From: Methanocella sp.
GTDB lineage: Archaea > Halobacteriota > Methanocellia > Methanocellales > Methanocellaceae
Direction: 5' to 3'
DNA: 22,507 nucleotides
Assembly: GCF_035506375.1 (NCBI RefSeq)
Contig: NZ_DATJPM010000024.1
Coordinates: 1-22,507, forward strand
Shown here: positions 7,036 through 16,106 of the stretch, one piece after another
How positions within the stretch are numbered: position 1 is the stretch's first letter
Layout: each line of letters starts with the position of its first letter
Notes under the pieces: model-generated
Databases searched by the model: none
Seen by the model: only the letters and a program-made list of their open reading frames with translations
Told to the model about the DNA's origin: nothing
Program-made: the position numbers and the translations under genes

Positions 7036-7442
7036 GCGGACCGATCAAGAAATCGCCCTGGATATACCACGCGCACGCCGGCGGCTGCGTCGGCTGCGAT
7101 ATCGAGCTTTTAGCGTGCATGGGGCCTCGCTACGACCTGGAGAGGCTCGGCATCAAGTGGGTAGCCTCGCCAAGGTACGCCGATATTCTTCTTGTTACCG
7201 GCCCCGTGCCTCTGCACACGAAGCCTTTCCTGGAGAGGGTTTATGCCCAGACGCCCGAGCCAAAAAGAGTCATCGCCATGGGTGCCTGCGGCACGTCCTG
7301 CGGCGTGTTCATCGACGACGAGAACTATTCAATAGCCGGCCCCGTCGAGAAGATCATCCCGGTGGACGTGAAGATCCCCGGTTGCCCCCCGAAGCCCGAG
7401 GCCATCATCGATGGCATACTTAAAGTGATGAGAAAGTTTTAG
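7032..7442 (+). CDS. NuoB/HycG-like small subunit of group 4 [NiFe] hydrogenase
   Basis: The 136-aa protein is the size of EchC/NuoB-type small subunits. Proximal cluster ligands are visible as GGCVGCDIE (C19, C22), GACGTSC (C86, C90) and PGCPPKPE (C118). It carries the [4Fe-4S] cluster next to the Ni-Fe site. It starts at the ATG overlapping the previous stop (7032-7035) and is the last gene of the operon. A decayed relative of its C-terminal third lies at 17083-17182. Confidence 0.9.
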   Translation: MSGPIKKSPWIYHAHAGGCVGCDIELLACMGPRYDLERLGIKWVASPRYADILLVTGPVPLHTKPFLERVYAQTPEPKRVIAMGACGTSCGVFIDDENYSIAGPVEKIIPVDVKIPGCPPKPEAIIDGILKVMRKF

Positions 7443-7859
7443 CGCGCCCGCTTCGTGCGCCCGCGCGGCCAATAAATTTTTAATTCCCTAAATTGTACAG
7501 CGGAAAGGCTGTTCCGGCGGGCGCGAGTATACGTCCGGCATAAGCCATATTATTATAATAAATGCGCAATCAAAAATATATATTCTAAATATTGTTAATT
7601 TTTTAAATCGATAAACTTTTCGGGGATAAGTACACTTTAAGCAAATAAATATTTGTTTTATATCATATTTAAATGGTGATTATATATCTAAATTTTTTAT
7701 AACTTATATTCATATATTTAAAAATAAGCCTCATGGCATCCTTTTTATGGTAATAACCTTCTCTTAATTTGTCTGCTTGATCTTTTAAAGACCATGATAT
7801 CCTTTATAAACTCTTTTTTAAAACATTAAAATTGAGTATATAATTTGGAGATATTAATT
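7443..7859 (+). promoter_or_regulatory. AT-rich intergenic region with the ATP synthase promoter
   Basis: The first about 100 bases are GC-rich with direct GCGCCCGC repeats right after the hydrogenase stop. The rest is very AT-rich with no ORF or RNA gene that I can support. A TATA-like CCTTTATAAAC (about 7801-7811) lies about 50 bp before the K start, giving a transcript start near 7835. GGAG at 7847-7850 is the ribosome binding site that fixes the start of subunit K at ATG 7860 rather than TTG 7845. Confidence 0.5.
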
Positions 7860-8078
7860 ATGATAAGCTGGGAAATACCTATAGGAGCTGCCATTGCATT
7901 CAGCGCCGGAGCGATCGCCACTGGAATAGCACAGATGAGGATAGGCGCGGCTGGTGCCGGGACGATAGCCGAGCGTCCCGAGGCGACGGGGTCCATCATC
8001 ATACTTGAGGCCATACCGGAAACGATGGTCATCCTTGGCTTCGTCGTAGCGGCGGTCATTCTCTTTGTGATAAAGTGA
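7860..8078 (+). CDS. atpK: A-type ATP synthase subunit K (proteolipid, rotor c subunit)
   Basis: The 72-aa protein forms a single helical hairpin: helix 1 about 6-34, polar loop (ERPEATG), helix 2 about 45-71. The ion-binding carboxylate is Glu54 in AIPETMV. Gln25 in helix 1 and Thr55 next to the Glu resemble ligands seen in Na+-binding c rings, but ion choice cannot be decided by eye. A GGAG at 7847-7850 supports this start. It heads the K-E-C-F-A-B-D operon. Confidence 0.93.
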   Translation: MISWEIPIGAAIAFSAGAIATGIAQMRIGAAGAGTIAERPEATGSIIILEAIPETMVILGFVVAAVILFVIK

Positions 8079-8111
8079 CGGGCGACCGAACCCGTAGGGA
8101 TTGAGATCTGC

Positions 8112-8705
8112 ATGGTCGACTACGAGAACCTGATGAAGTCCATGGACGCCAGCGCCGAGGAAAAGATAGCCGAGCTGATGGAAAAGTCTGCCCGTACTGC
8201 ATCCGAGATCAGGAATAGGGCGCGGGTTAAGGCTGAAGAGATAAAAAGGCTGCACATGGATAGCGCCGTAAAGGCTGTAGCGCTCGAAAGAAACAAGCTT
8301 ACATATCTGGCCAACAATGAGGCGAGAAAGCAGATCTCAGGCATACGGCACGGACACTATAACGAGGCGTTCAATCAAGCGAAAGAGCGGCTCGAGTCCT
8401 TCAGAGACAGCCCCGATTATGCGGATAGTCTCCGTAAAATGGCAGAGGAGGCCTTCGAGACGCTGGGTGAGAACGAGGCGGTCCTGCACGTGGATGAGAG
8501 GGACAAAGGCCTGTGTACGAAGATAGCGGAAGGCCTTGCCGGACGCTGTGAGGTAGTCGCGGACATTCACTGTACCGGAGGCCTGAACGTGAGCAGCCTG
8601 GACGGGAAGGTCGTCATATATAATACGGTGGAGTCCCGGCTGGAGAAGGCAAGGCGTCACATGAGGCTGGAGATATTTTCGATACTCTATGGTAGAAAGG
8701 AGTGA
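8112..8705 (+). CDS. atpE: A-type ATP synthase subunit E (peripheral stalk)
   Basis: The 197-aa protein has a long charged N-terminal helix (about 1-100, coiled-coil type) and a globular C-terminal domain (about 105-197) ending in ESRLEKARRHMRLEIFSILYG, the conserved C-terminal pattern of V/A-ATPase subunit E. With subunit H it forms the peripheral stalk that holds the catalytic head against rotation. It lies 33 bp after K, the widest gap of the operon, and 6 bp before C. Because atpH has moved to the opposite strand, the two stalk partners are not co-transcribed here. Confidence 0.92.
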   Translation: MVDYENLMKSMDASAEEKIAELMEKSARTASEIRNRARVKAEEIKRLHMDSAVKAVALERNKLTYLANNEARKQISGIRHGHYNEAFNQAKERLESFRDSPDYADSLRKMAEEAFETLGENEAVLHVDERDKGLCTKIAEGLAGRCEVVADIHCTGGLNVSSLDGKVVIYNTVESRLEKARRHMRLEIFSILYGRKE

Positions 8706-8711
8706 CCTGCA

Positions 8712-9761
8712 ATGGACTATGGATATGCGAACGCCAGGATCCGGGGCATGAAAAGCCGGCTGCTCACCCACGGCGCCCTGGATGACCTTATCATGAAGCC
8801 AGACATGGACTCGCTTATCCTCGAGCTTGAAAAGACCCCGTATAAGGATGAGATACAGGAGGCCGGCACGAAATATTCGGGCGTTTACCATGTGGAGTAC
8901 GCGCTCAGGAAGAACTTTACCAATACTTTTAAAAAAATACTCGGCTTCGTTGAGGATACGCCTGCCGAACAATACATAAGGATCTTCTTACGCCGCTGGG
9001 ACGTCCAGAATATCAAGACGATCCTCAGGGGAAAAAGCATCCACACGACCGCTGACGAAATCGTCGACTGCCTCCTGCCGGTCGGGGACCTGGATGACGT
9101 GACCCTGGGCGAATTAATAAAGCAGTCGGACATGAAGGCAGTCATAGACCTGATGGCCACACTGAAGATCGAGTACGTTAAGCCGCTGATGCGGCATTTC
9201 CACGAATATTCCGGCGAGAACGGATTTATGATATTCGAAAGTGCCCTGGATAAATATTATTATGATAACGCCCTGGCCTGGTCGCGGGGGCGTTCGTATG
9301 ACGAGCAGTTCATACGGAAAATGCTCCAGGCGGAGATCGACGTGGTCAATCTTAAGACCATCCTCCGGATGGCCAGGGATAAGGCCGAGCCGGCGGAGGC
9401 GAAGATCCTCCTGATCGAAGGGGGCGCCCGGCTGCGCATGGAGGATATGGTCCCCCTGCTCGAGGCCAAAAGCGTGAGCAGCGTGCTGGACCGGCTTAAG
9501 AATACCCAGTATAATGTTGCCGAGGGCATCCCCGAGGAGCATCTGCGAAAGGAGAAGATATCGGGCATTGAAAAGCAGCTGGACCGGCTGATCATCATGA
9601 AGGGCCTGAACGCCTTTAACGGGGACCCCCTGAGCATCGCTATTGCCATCGGCTATTTCTGGGCAAAGTATAATGAGGTCACGAACATCCGCGTCATTGC
9701 CCGCTGCAAGACCGCTGACATACCTGAAGAAAGGCTAAGGGAGGAGCTGTTCTATGTTTAA
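8712..9761 (+). CDS. atpC: A-type ATP synthase subunit C (central socket, d-like)
   Basis: The 349-aa protein is nearly all helical, with features of archaeal AtpC/V-ATPase d: FLRRWDVQNIKTILRG near the first third, DVVNLKTILR in the second, and the C-terminal YFWAKYNEVTNIRVIARCK. It sits on the K ring and couples it to the central stalk (D, F). The start ATG is 6 bp after the E stop. Its last codons overlap the start of atpF by 8 bp, so the two are translationally coupled. Confidence 0.93.
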   Translation: MDYGYANARIRGMKSRLLTHGALDDLIMKPDMDSLILELEKTPYKDEIQEAGTKYSGVYHVEYALRKNFTNTFKKILGFVEDTPAEQYIRIFLRRWDVQNIKTILRGKSIHTTADEIVDCLLPVGDLDDVTLGELIKQSDMKAVIDLMATLKIEYVKPLMRHFHEYSGENGFMIFESALDKYYYDNALAWSRGRSYDEQFIRKMLQAEIDVVNLKTILRMARDKAEPAEAKILLIEGGARLRMEDMVPLLEAKSVSSVLDRLKNTQYNVAEGIPEEHLRKEKISGIEKQLDRLIIMKGLNAFNGDPLSIAIAIGYFWAKYNEVTNIRVIARCKTADIPEERLREELFYV

Positions 9762-10074
9762 GTTCGTGGTCGTGACTGACCGTGATACGGCGTCCGGGTT
9801 CCGGCTTGCCGGCGTGGATGCGTTCGAGGCCTCAGGGCCGGAAGACGCGCGGAATATCATAAATTTCCTGTCGCAAAAGGACGACACTGGTATCATCGCG
9901 GTCAACGAGGAGTACCTCTCGGTACTGGACGTGAAGCTGAGGGAAAAGCTGGAGAAGCTTTCCCGGCCGATCATCATACCTATGCCGTCCAGGTCAAAAG
10001 CCCTGGACAGGAAAAGCTACATCGAGCGGCTGCTGCGAAAGGCGATCGGCTACAACGTAGTCATGAGGAGATAA
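9754..10074 (+). CDS. atpF: A-type ATP synthase subunit F (central stalk)
   Basis: The 106-aa protein has the CheY-like fold pattern of AtpF: VVTDRDTASGFRLAGVD, then IIAVNEEY, then PIIIPMPS, and an arginine-rich C-terminal helix ending in a short basic tail. Subunit F binds D in the rotor. It overlaps the end of atpC and is followed two bases later by atpA, with GAGGAGA serving as the atpA ribosome binding site. Confidence 0.93.
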   Translation: MFKFVVVTDRDTASGFRLAGVDAFEASGPEDARNIINFLSQKDDTGIIAVNEEYLSVLDVKLREKLEKLSRPIIIPMPSRSKALDRKSYIERLLRKAIGYNVVMRR

Positions 10075-10076
10075 TT

Positions 10077-11816
10077 ATGCTTGTTGGCTCTATATCAAAG
10101 ATCTCGGGGCCGGTCATCGTGGCGCGAAACCTGGCCGGCTCGAAAATGTACGATATGGTCTCTGTCGGCGACGAGGAGCTCCGCGGCGAGATCATCCGGC
10201 TCGACGGCGACGAGGCGGTCGTACAGCTCTACGAGGACAGCACCGGCCTGACGGTCGGTGACCGGGTATCCAACAGCGAAATGCCGCTGAGCATCGAACT
10301 GGGGCCGGGCCTGATATCATCCATCTATGACGGGATCCAGAGGCCGCTGCCCATGCTCTATGTTAAAAGCGGCGACTTCATCTCGAGGGGCATATCCGTC
10401 CCTGGCCTGGACAGGCAAAAGAAATGGGAGTTTAAGGCCGCGGCGAAGGCGGGCGATACTGTGGCCGCCGGCGACGTCATCGGCACGGTGCAAGAGTTCC
10501 ACATAGAGCACCGGGTCATGGTGCCGCCGGGAGTATCCGGCACGATCAAGGAAATAAGGAGCGGCTACTTCACTGTCGAGGATACGGTGTGCACGATGGG
10601 AGACGGCAGGGAAATAAAGCTCATCCAGCGCTGGCCTGTACGCAAGGGGCGGCCCTATAAGAAAAAACTGGACTCAAGCCTGCCGCTGATCACCGGCCAG
10701 CGCGTCTTCGACCTCATGTTCCCGGTGACCAAGGGCGGCACGGCCATGATACCGGGGGGCTTCGGCACTGGAAAGACCGTGTCGGAACAGACACTGGCCA
10801 AGTGGTCGGACGCCCGGATCATCGTATACATAGGCTGCGGCGAGCGCGGCAACGAGATGACCGACGTGCTCACCGAATTCCCCGAGCTCGTGGACCCCCG
10901 GACAAAGCTGCCGCTGATCCAGCGGACCATCATGATCGCCAACACGTCCAATATGCCCGTGGCGGCCCGGGAGGCCTCCATCTATACTGGCATAACGATG
11001 GCGGAATACTTCCGGGACATGGGATACGACGTGGCGCTGATGGCGGACTCGACATCACGGTGGGGTGAGGCGCTGCGGGAGGTATCGGGCAGGCTCGAGG
11101 AGATGCCGGGAGAGGAAGGCTACCCCGCGTATCTGCCGGCCCGGCTGGCGGCTTTCTACGAGAGGGCAGGCCGGACCATGTGCCTTGGCTCGGACAGCCG
11201 CATAGGCTCGGTCACCGTGGTCGGTGCGGTCTCTCCGCCCGGCGGCGACTTCTCGGAGCCCATCACCCAGAACACCCTGCGCATCGTGGGCACGTTCTGG
11301 GCGCTGGACACCAGCCTGGCGTACCGGCGGCACTTCCCGTCGGTGAACTGGATCAAGAGCTACTCGCTTTATCTTGATGCGGTCCAGGACTGGTACCGGA
11401 ACAGCGTGTCCCCAGAGTGGCGGGACCTACGGAACAAGACCATGTACCTGCTCCAGAAAGAGGTCGAGCTCCAGGAGATCGTCCAGCTCGTGGGCCCCGA
11501 CGCCCTGCCCGAGGGCGAGAAGGCCATCCTCGAGGTGACGCGCATGTTACGGGAGGACTTCCTGCAGCAGAGCGCGTACAGCGACACAGACTCGTTTTGC
11601 CCCCTTGAGAAGCAGTTCTGGATGCTCAAGGCCATCATCTCATTCCACGAGCATGCGGCCCGGGCCATCGACCGGGGCGTCTCTCTCAAGCAGATTATGG
11701 GGCTGCCACTGAAATCGGAGATCGGCAGGATGAAGGATCTACAGGACGTGGCGAAGATCAAGGGGATCATACAGGACGTCGAAAAGAACATAAGCGCCCT
11801 GGAGGTTGAAAAATGA
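10077..11816 (+). CDS. atpA: A-type ATP synthase catalytic subunit A
   Basis: The 579-aa protein is the nucleotide-hydrolysing/synthesising subunit of the A1 head. The Walker A loop GGFGTGKT is at about 227-234 with Lys233. The A-subunit-specific non-homologous insert lies before it (about 110-190, including WPVRKGRPY at its end). The catalytic glutamate region (GCGERGNEM) and MADSTSRWGEALRE are intact. Length is the family norm and there is no intein. Its stop overlaps the start of atpB (ATGA, 11813-11816). Confidence 0.97.
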   Translation: MLVGSISKISGPVIVARNLAGSKMYDMVSVGDEELRGEIIRLDGDEAVVQLYEDSTGLTVGDRVSNSEMPLSIELGPGLISSIYDGIQRPLPMLYVKSGDFISRGISVPGLDRQKKWEFKAAAKAGDTVAAGDVIGTVQEFHIEHRVMVPPGVSGTIKEIRSGYFTVEDTVCTMGDGREIKLIQRWPVRKGRPYKKKLDSSLPLITGQRVFDLMFPVTKGGTAMIPGGFGTGKTVSEQTLAKWSDARIIVYIGCGERGNEMTDVLTEFPELVDPRTKLPLIQRTIMIANTSNMPVAAREASIYTGITMAEYFRDMGYDVALMADSTSRWGEALREVSGRLEEMPGEEGYPAYLPARLAAFYERAGRTMCLGSDSRIGSVTVVGAVSPPGGDFSEPITQNTLRIVGTFWALDTSLAYRRHFPSVNWIKSYSLYLDAVQDWYRNSVSPEWRDLRNKTMYLLQKEVELQEIVQLVGPDALPEGEKAILEVTRMLREDFLQQSAYSDTDSFCPLEKQFWMLKAIISFHEHAARAIDRGVSLKQIMGLPLKSEIGRMKDLQDVAKIKGIIQDVEKNISALEVEK

Positions 11817-13210
11817 ATGGAATCAGCCTTGCGACGAAGGAATGTGAGACCGTCAGCTACGTCTCCGGCCCGCTGATCTTCGTACAGAACGTCAAAGGAG
11901 TATCCTACGGAGAGATCGTCGATATCACGCTCCCCGGCGGCGAGCGAAGGACCGGCCAGGTGCTCGAAGTCTCGGAGAACCTCGCGGTAATCCAGGTATA
12001 CGAGGGCACGAGCTGGATCGATAATAAAAAGACACGTGTCACGTTCACCGGCGAGCCCGCGCGCATCGACGTGTCCAGGGACATGCTGGGACGAGTTTTC
12101 AACGGCGTCGGAAAGCCGAGGGATGAAGGCCCGGACATTATACCGGAGGCAAGCCTTGACATTTCGGGCATGGCCATTAACCCGTTCGCCAGGGATAAGC
12201 CCTCAGACTTTATCCAGACAGGCATTTCGGCCATCGACGGCCTGAACACGCTGGTCAGGGGCCAGAAGCTCCCCATATTCACCGGCTCCGGCCTGCCCGC
12301 GAGCAAGCTGGCGGCCCAGATCGCCAGGCAGGCCAAAGTACTAGGAGAGGGGGAGAACTTCGCCGTCATCTTCGTAGCTATGGGCATTACCTATAAGGAG
12401 GCGTCCTTCTTCTCCCGGGATTTCGAGCGGACGGGGGCCCTCGAGCGGGTCATCTTCTTCATGAACCTGGCGGACGACCCCACCATCGAGCGCATTGCTA
12501 CCCCCAGGTGCGCGCTGACGGTGGCAGAGCATCTGGCTTTTAAGCACGATCTCCACGTGCTGGTCATATTGACTGACATGATCAACTACTGCGAGGCGCT
12601 GAGAGAGATCTCCACCGCGAGAGAGGAGGTGCCGGGAAGGCGCGGATACCCCGGCTACATGTACACCGACCTGGCGTCCATATACGAGAGGGCGGGCCGG
12701 ATCAAGGGCAGGAGAGGCTCGATAACGCAGGTGCCGATCCTGACCATGCCCGACGACGACATCACCCATCCTGTTCCCGACCTGACGGGATATATCACAG
12801 AGGGCCAGATCGTATTGAGCCGTGACCTCTTCCGGCGCGGCTCAGACCCGCCCATCGATTCCCTGCCCTGCCTGTCCCGGCTCATGAACCTCGGCATCGG
12901 GGCCGGAAAGACACGGGAGGATCACAGGAACGTGGCCGACCAGCTCTACGCGTCCTATGCCTATGGGCGAGACCTGAGGAGGCTGGTCGCCATAGTGGGC
13001 GAGGAGGCGCTCACGGATCTGGACAAGGTCTACCTGAAGTTCGCCGACGACTTCGAGAGGCGCTTCATCTCGCAGGGCGACGAAGACCGCAGCATAGAGA
13101 GGACATTCGATATAGCCTGGGACCTGCTATCCTCCCTGCCCATGGACGAGCTGAAAAGGATTAAGGTCGACTTCATCAAGAAGTATCACCCCATGTATCG
13201 GAGGGGTTAG
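11813..13210 (+). CDS. atpB: A-type ATP synthase regulatory subunit B
   Basis: The 465-aa protein is the noncatalytic nucleotide-binding partner of A. In place of a proper P-loop it has GSGLPASKLAAQIARQA, as is normal for B subunits. Also visible are LVILTDMINYCEALREIS and a Pro/Gly-rich EVPGRRGYPGYMYTDL. ATG 11813 overlaps the atpA stop; a second ATG at 11817 is in another frame. D follows after one base, with GGAGGGG at the end of atpB acting as its ribosome binding site. Confidence 0.96.
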   Translation: MNGISLATKECETVSYVSGPLIFVQNVKGVSYGEIVDITLPGGERRTGQVLEVSENLAVIQVYEGTSWIDNKKTRVTFTGEPARIDVSRDMLGRVFNGVGKPRDEGPDIIPEASLDISGMAINPFARDKPSDFIQTGISAIDGLNTLVRGQKLPIFTGSGLPASKLAAQIARQAKVLGEGENFAVIFVAMGITYKEASFFSRDFERTGALERVIFFMNLADDPTIERIATPRCALTVAEHLAFKHDLHVLVILTDMINYCEALREISTAREEVPGRRGYPGYMYTDLASIYERAGRIKGRRGSITQVPILTMPDDDITHPVPDLTGYITEGQIVLSRDLFRRGSDPPIDSLPCLSRLMNLGIGAGKTREDHRNVADQLYASYAYGRDLRRLVAIVGEEALTDLDKVYLKFADDFERRFISQGDEDRSIERTFDIAWDLLSSLPMDELKRIKVDFIKKYHPMYRRG

Positions 13211-13211
13211 C

Positions 13212-13856
13212 ATGGAGCAGGTCAACCCGACCCGGATGGAGCTTATCAAGAAGAACGCCCAGATCAAGATGGCCGAGCAGGGCAGGGACCTCCTGCGCCA
13301 GAAGATGGACGCCCTGATCAGAGAATTCTTCCAGATCGCGGAGTCCTTCTCCCAGTCCAGGACTGAGCTGGAGGCTACTGCGGATGCCGCCCAGTATGCT
13401 TTGCTGATGGCAGAGGCCGTGGACGACTCGATCGCGCTGAGGTCCGCCTCGTTCGCTACCCGGAAGGGCCTCTCGCTGGAGATCCGGGGCAAGAACATCA
13501 TGGGCGTGCCCGTGCCGGTCATCGAGAAGAAGAGCGTCTCGAAGACAGTGCTGGAGAGAGGCTATGGCATCGTGGGCACAAGCGGCCGCATCGACGAGGC
13601 GGCCGAAAAGTTCGAGGCCGAGGTCGACATCCTTCTGGACCTGGCCGAGAAGGAGACGGCCATGAGGCGGCTCGGCTCAGAGATACAGATGAGCCGCCGG
13701 AGGGTGAATGCCCTGGAACAGGTACTCATACCAGACCTCAAGAAGCAGGCAAGGTACATCCGCATCACCATCGAGGAGCGGGAGCGCGAGGACCTGTTCC
13801 GGCTGAAGAAGGTTAAAAAGATCCTGGAGCGTAAAAAGAAGCTCTCGACAAGGTAA
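13212..13856 (+). CDS. atpD: A-type ATP synthase subunit D (central rotor shaft)
   Basis: The 214-aa protein begins NPTRMELIKKNAQIKMAEQG, the conserved N-terminal coiled-coil helix of V/A-ATPase subunit D. It ends with a second long helix (RRVNALEQVLIPDLKKQARYI) and a basic tail. The two helices form the asymmetric shaft inside the A3B3 head. It is the last gene of the plus-strand ATPase operon. Only 5 bp separate its stop from that of atpI, which reads toward it. Confidence 0.94.
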   Translation: MEQVNPTRMELIKKNAQIKMAEQGRDLLRQKMDALIREFFQIAESFSQSRTELEATADAAQYALLMAEAVDDSIALRSASFATRKGLSLEIRGKNIMGVPVPVIEKKSVSKTVLERGYGIVGTSGRIDEAAEKFEAEVDILLDLAEKETAMRRLGSEIQMSRRRVNALEQVLIPDLKKQARYIRITIEEREREDLFRLKKVKKILERKKKLSTR

Positions 13857-13861
13857 GTTCA

Positions 13862-15775
13862 TTAAGTCCGTTCTACATGCCCGAATGGCTTATATGGCAT
13901 GCCTCCTCCCTCGTAGAATTTTGAGAAGAACTCGACCATGTGCAGCCGCAGCGAATGGATGGACGGGCTGAACATGGCCATCACGAGGTTCAGGGAGTGC
14001 AACAGTACGGCCACTACAAGCCCTAACAATACGACCCCGAGGGTTCCGCCCATCCTGTTGGCCACGATGGCCAGGACGACGGAGGCCATGCCGATGGCCA
14101 TCAGCCGGGCGTAGGACAGGATGTTGCCGACTGCGCTCATCAGCTCGATGGCGCCAAGCACGCCGCCTCCGAGGATGAGGAGCGCGATGCCGACGGCCAT
14201 AAGGCCGAAACCCGCATACAGTAACAGGCCCGGCAGTATGCCGGCGGCGGTCCCCAGCATAACTATCAACGATAGTATCGCCAGGAACATGCCCACTTTT
14301 TCATACAGGTGTTTCTTGCTCCTGATGGTAATGGCGTTGGCCATGCCGATAAAGAGGCCCAGGAAGACGTGCAGGATGCCGATGGCTATAACGAACAGCA
14401 GCATGGGTATGACCGCATCCATCCGGTTCCACACGACCCCGCCGATACTCATCGGGTGCAGCCAGCCCATCGATTCACCCAGGTCGCCGAAGAACTCCCC
14501 GAAGACGAAGCCAAAGATGATCGCCGGGATTGACGATATGATGAGCACGCTCGCGATGTCACTTAACCATGTGACCCTGGGGAACTTCATCTTCACGACT
14601 GCGGCCAGGGCCATGATGACGATCCCGTAGCCGATATCGCCCACCATGAGGCCGAAGAACAGCGGGAAAAATATGGCCATCAGGGGGCTCGGGTCGACCT
14701 CCATATACTTCGGAAGCCTGACCAGCTGCATGAAAAATTCGAAGGGCTTTACGAACCAGGGATTATCATAGAAGACCGGCGCATTTTCCAGGTCCTTGCC
14801 GGTCAGCTCAAGCTCTTCGAGCACGACCCTGCCACCGAAATCCTTTGTAAGCTTCTCCTTCGCCTGCTCCAGATATTTTAAGGGCATCCACCCCATGATC
14901 ACGAACGCATGGTCCGACTCGCCGAACTTGCCGAAGGTGTCGACCTCCTCGCCAATATCCTCGATGGCCGGGCGAAGCACCGAAAGCTCCACATACCATT
15001 CGGCGGAGAGCTTTTCCAGCGTTTTATTGATGGAAGCGATCTCCTCGATAGACTGCCGCCTCTTCTCGTCGATCATAAGGAGCATATCCGAGAACTTTTT
15101 ACCGGTATACTCCGGAGGCAGGCGCACCTCGTTCACGTTCGCCGAGAAAAAGAGCGAGTGCACGGGGTCCGAGAATTTTTTATTGAACACCGTGATGACC
15201 GCGATGGACTCCTTATCCACGTCCGTGTGGATGAATTCGAACTGGTCGCCCGTGATCTGCTTGATCTCCTCCCTGAGGAGAGCGAGGACCGCCTCGAACT
15301 CCTTCTGGATGATAAGAACGCTCACCTCATATCCTTCCAGGACCGGCAGCTCTGGCTCAATATGCTGGATATGATCGATGACCTTTTCATATCGGTTGAG
15401 CGCGGTGATCGTATACTCCAGATCGCTCTTCTTCAAGGCCAGGTCTTTCGACGTCCACTCGAGTTCCGCGATGACCTGTTCCGCCCTTGCCAGGATATCT
15501 TTTTGTGACTTCGACTCAAGGCTTTTAGCTATCCGTGTCCTATTCTCGGGGTCCTGTGTGGCGGGCAGCGTGAAAAAAATACTATCTATCTTAACAAGAA
15601 TGCTCGCGATGTCGGCACCTTTATCGGGCTCGACCTTTTTAATGCCAGGCGTAAGCGCGGAGACGTCTTCCAGGTGTAGCGTGCCCATATGGTATAAAGC
15701 ATCTACCACGGGTCGAAAATCCCTTTTCACGCCCACGACCTGAATACGCCTCATCTTCTGGAGCATGGCATCCAC
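13862..15775 (-). CDS. atpI: A-type ATP synthase subunit I (membrane stator, a subunit)
   Basis: The 637-aa protein has a soluble N-terminal half (about 1-355, with coiled coils) and a membrane half with about seven to eight helices. Arg557 in LSYARLMAIG matches the essential helix arginine that faces the rotor glutamate. It forms the ion half-channels with the K ring. GTG at 15775 gives the longest frame. ATG at 15766, preceded at proper distance by AAGGTGG, is an equally good start and would shorten the protein by three residues. It lies one base after atpH on the minus strand, convergent with atpD. Confidence 0.94.
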   Translation of the reverse strand: MDAMLQKMRRIQVVGVKRDFRPVVDALYHMGTLHLEDVSALTPGIKKVEPDKGADIASILVKIDSIFFTLPATQDPENRTRIAKSLESKSQKDILARAEQVIAELEWTSKDLALKKSDLEYTITALNRYEKVIDHIQHIEPELPVLEGYEVSVLIIQKEFEAVLALLREEIKQITGDQFEFIHTDVDKESIAVITVFNKKFSDPVHSLFFSANVNEVRLPPEYTGKKFSDMLLMIDEKRRQSIEEIASINKTLEKLSAEWYVELSVLRPAIEDIGEEVDTFGKFGESDHAFVIMGWMPLKYLEQAKEKLTKDFGGRVVLEELELTGKDLENAPVFYDNPWFVKPFEFFMQLVRLPKYMEVDPSPLMAIFFPLFFGLMVGDIGYGIVIMALAAVVKMKFPRVTWLSDIASVLIISSIPAIIFGFVFGEFFGDLGESMGWLHPMSIGGVVWNRMDAVIPMLLFVIAIGILHVFLGLFIGMANAITIRSKKHLYEKVGMFLAILSLIVMLGTAAGILPGLLLYAGFGLMAVGIALLILGGGVLGAIELMSAVGNILSYARLMAIGMASVVLAIVANRMGGTLGVVLLGLVVAVLLHSLNLVMAMFSPSIHSLRLHMVEFFSKFYEGGGMPYKPFGHVERT

Positions 15776-15776
15776 C

Positions 15777-16094
15777 TTATCGCATCGTTACCTCTCGTAC
15801 GATCCTATCCACGGCGGCGGGCATGTTCCGGTTCGCCGTCGCGTTGACCACCTGGATCTCCCTGGAGGCCGAGAGCCTGATGGCATCCACAGCTGCGTCG
15901 ATCTTGGCCTTCTCGCCGTTAAAGTATGCCAGGGCGGCGGTCCTGCCATCCTCGTCCCCCTTATTCATGATCTCGGCGCATTCCTTTTTCGCGTCAGAAA
16001 TCAGCCTGTCCGCATCCCCGGACGCCCGATCCAGCCGCGTGTTGATCGCCAGCTCTTTTTCCTTGACCTGCTGCAGCAATGTTTTATTTTCCAT
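15777..16094 (-). CDS. atpH: A-type ATP synthase subunit H (peripheral stalk)
   Basis: The 105-aa protein is a charged helical protein (KEKELAINTRLDRASGDADRLISDAKKECAEIM) typical of the AhaH/EG-type stalk coiled coil that pairs with subunit E. A strong ribosome binding site GGAGGG lies 7-8 bp before the ATG at 16094. It is followed after one base by atpI and preceded 12 bp upstream by the 62-aa gene. The H-I pair normally opens the archaeal operon before K; here it stands apart on the other strand. Confidence 0.88.
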   Translation of the reverse strand: MENKTLLQQVKEKELAINTRLDRASGDADRLISDAKKECAEIMNKGDEDGRTAALAYFNGEKAKIDAAVDAIRLSASREIQVVNATANRNMPAAVDRIVREVTMR

Positions 16095-16106
16095 GATATT
16101 ACCCTC

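Noticed and set aside
7443..7859. tRNA or other stable RNA gene in the AT-rich gap
   Set aside because: No cloverleaf, T-loop motif or GC-rich folded block was found by eye.
14121..15743. Several long plus-strand frames opposite atpI
   Set aside because: They are shadows of the GC-rich atpI gene; low-complexity translations with no start context or motifs.
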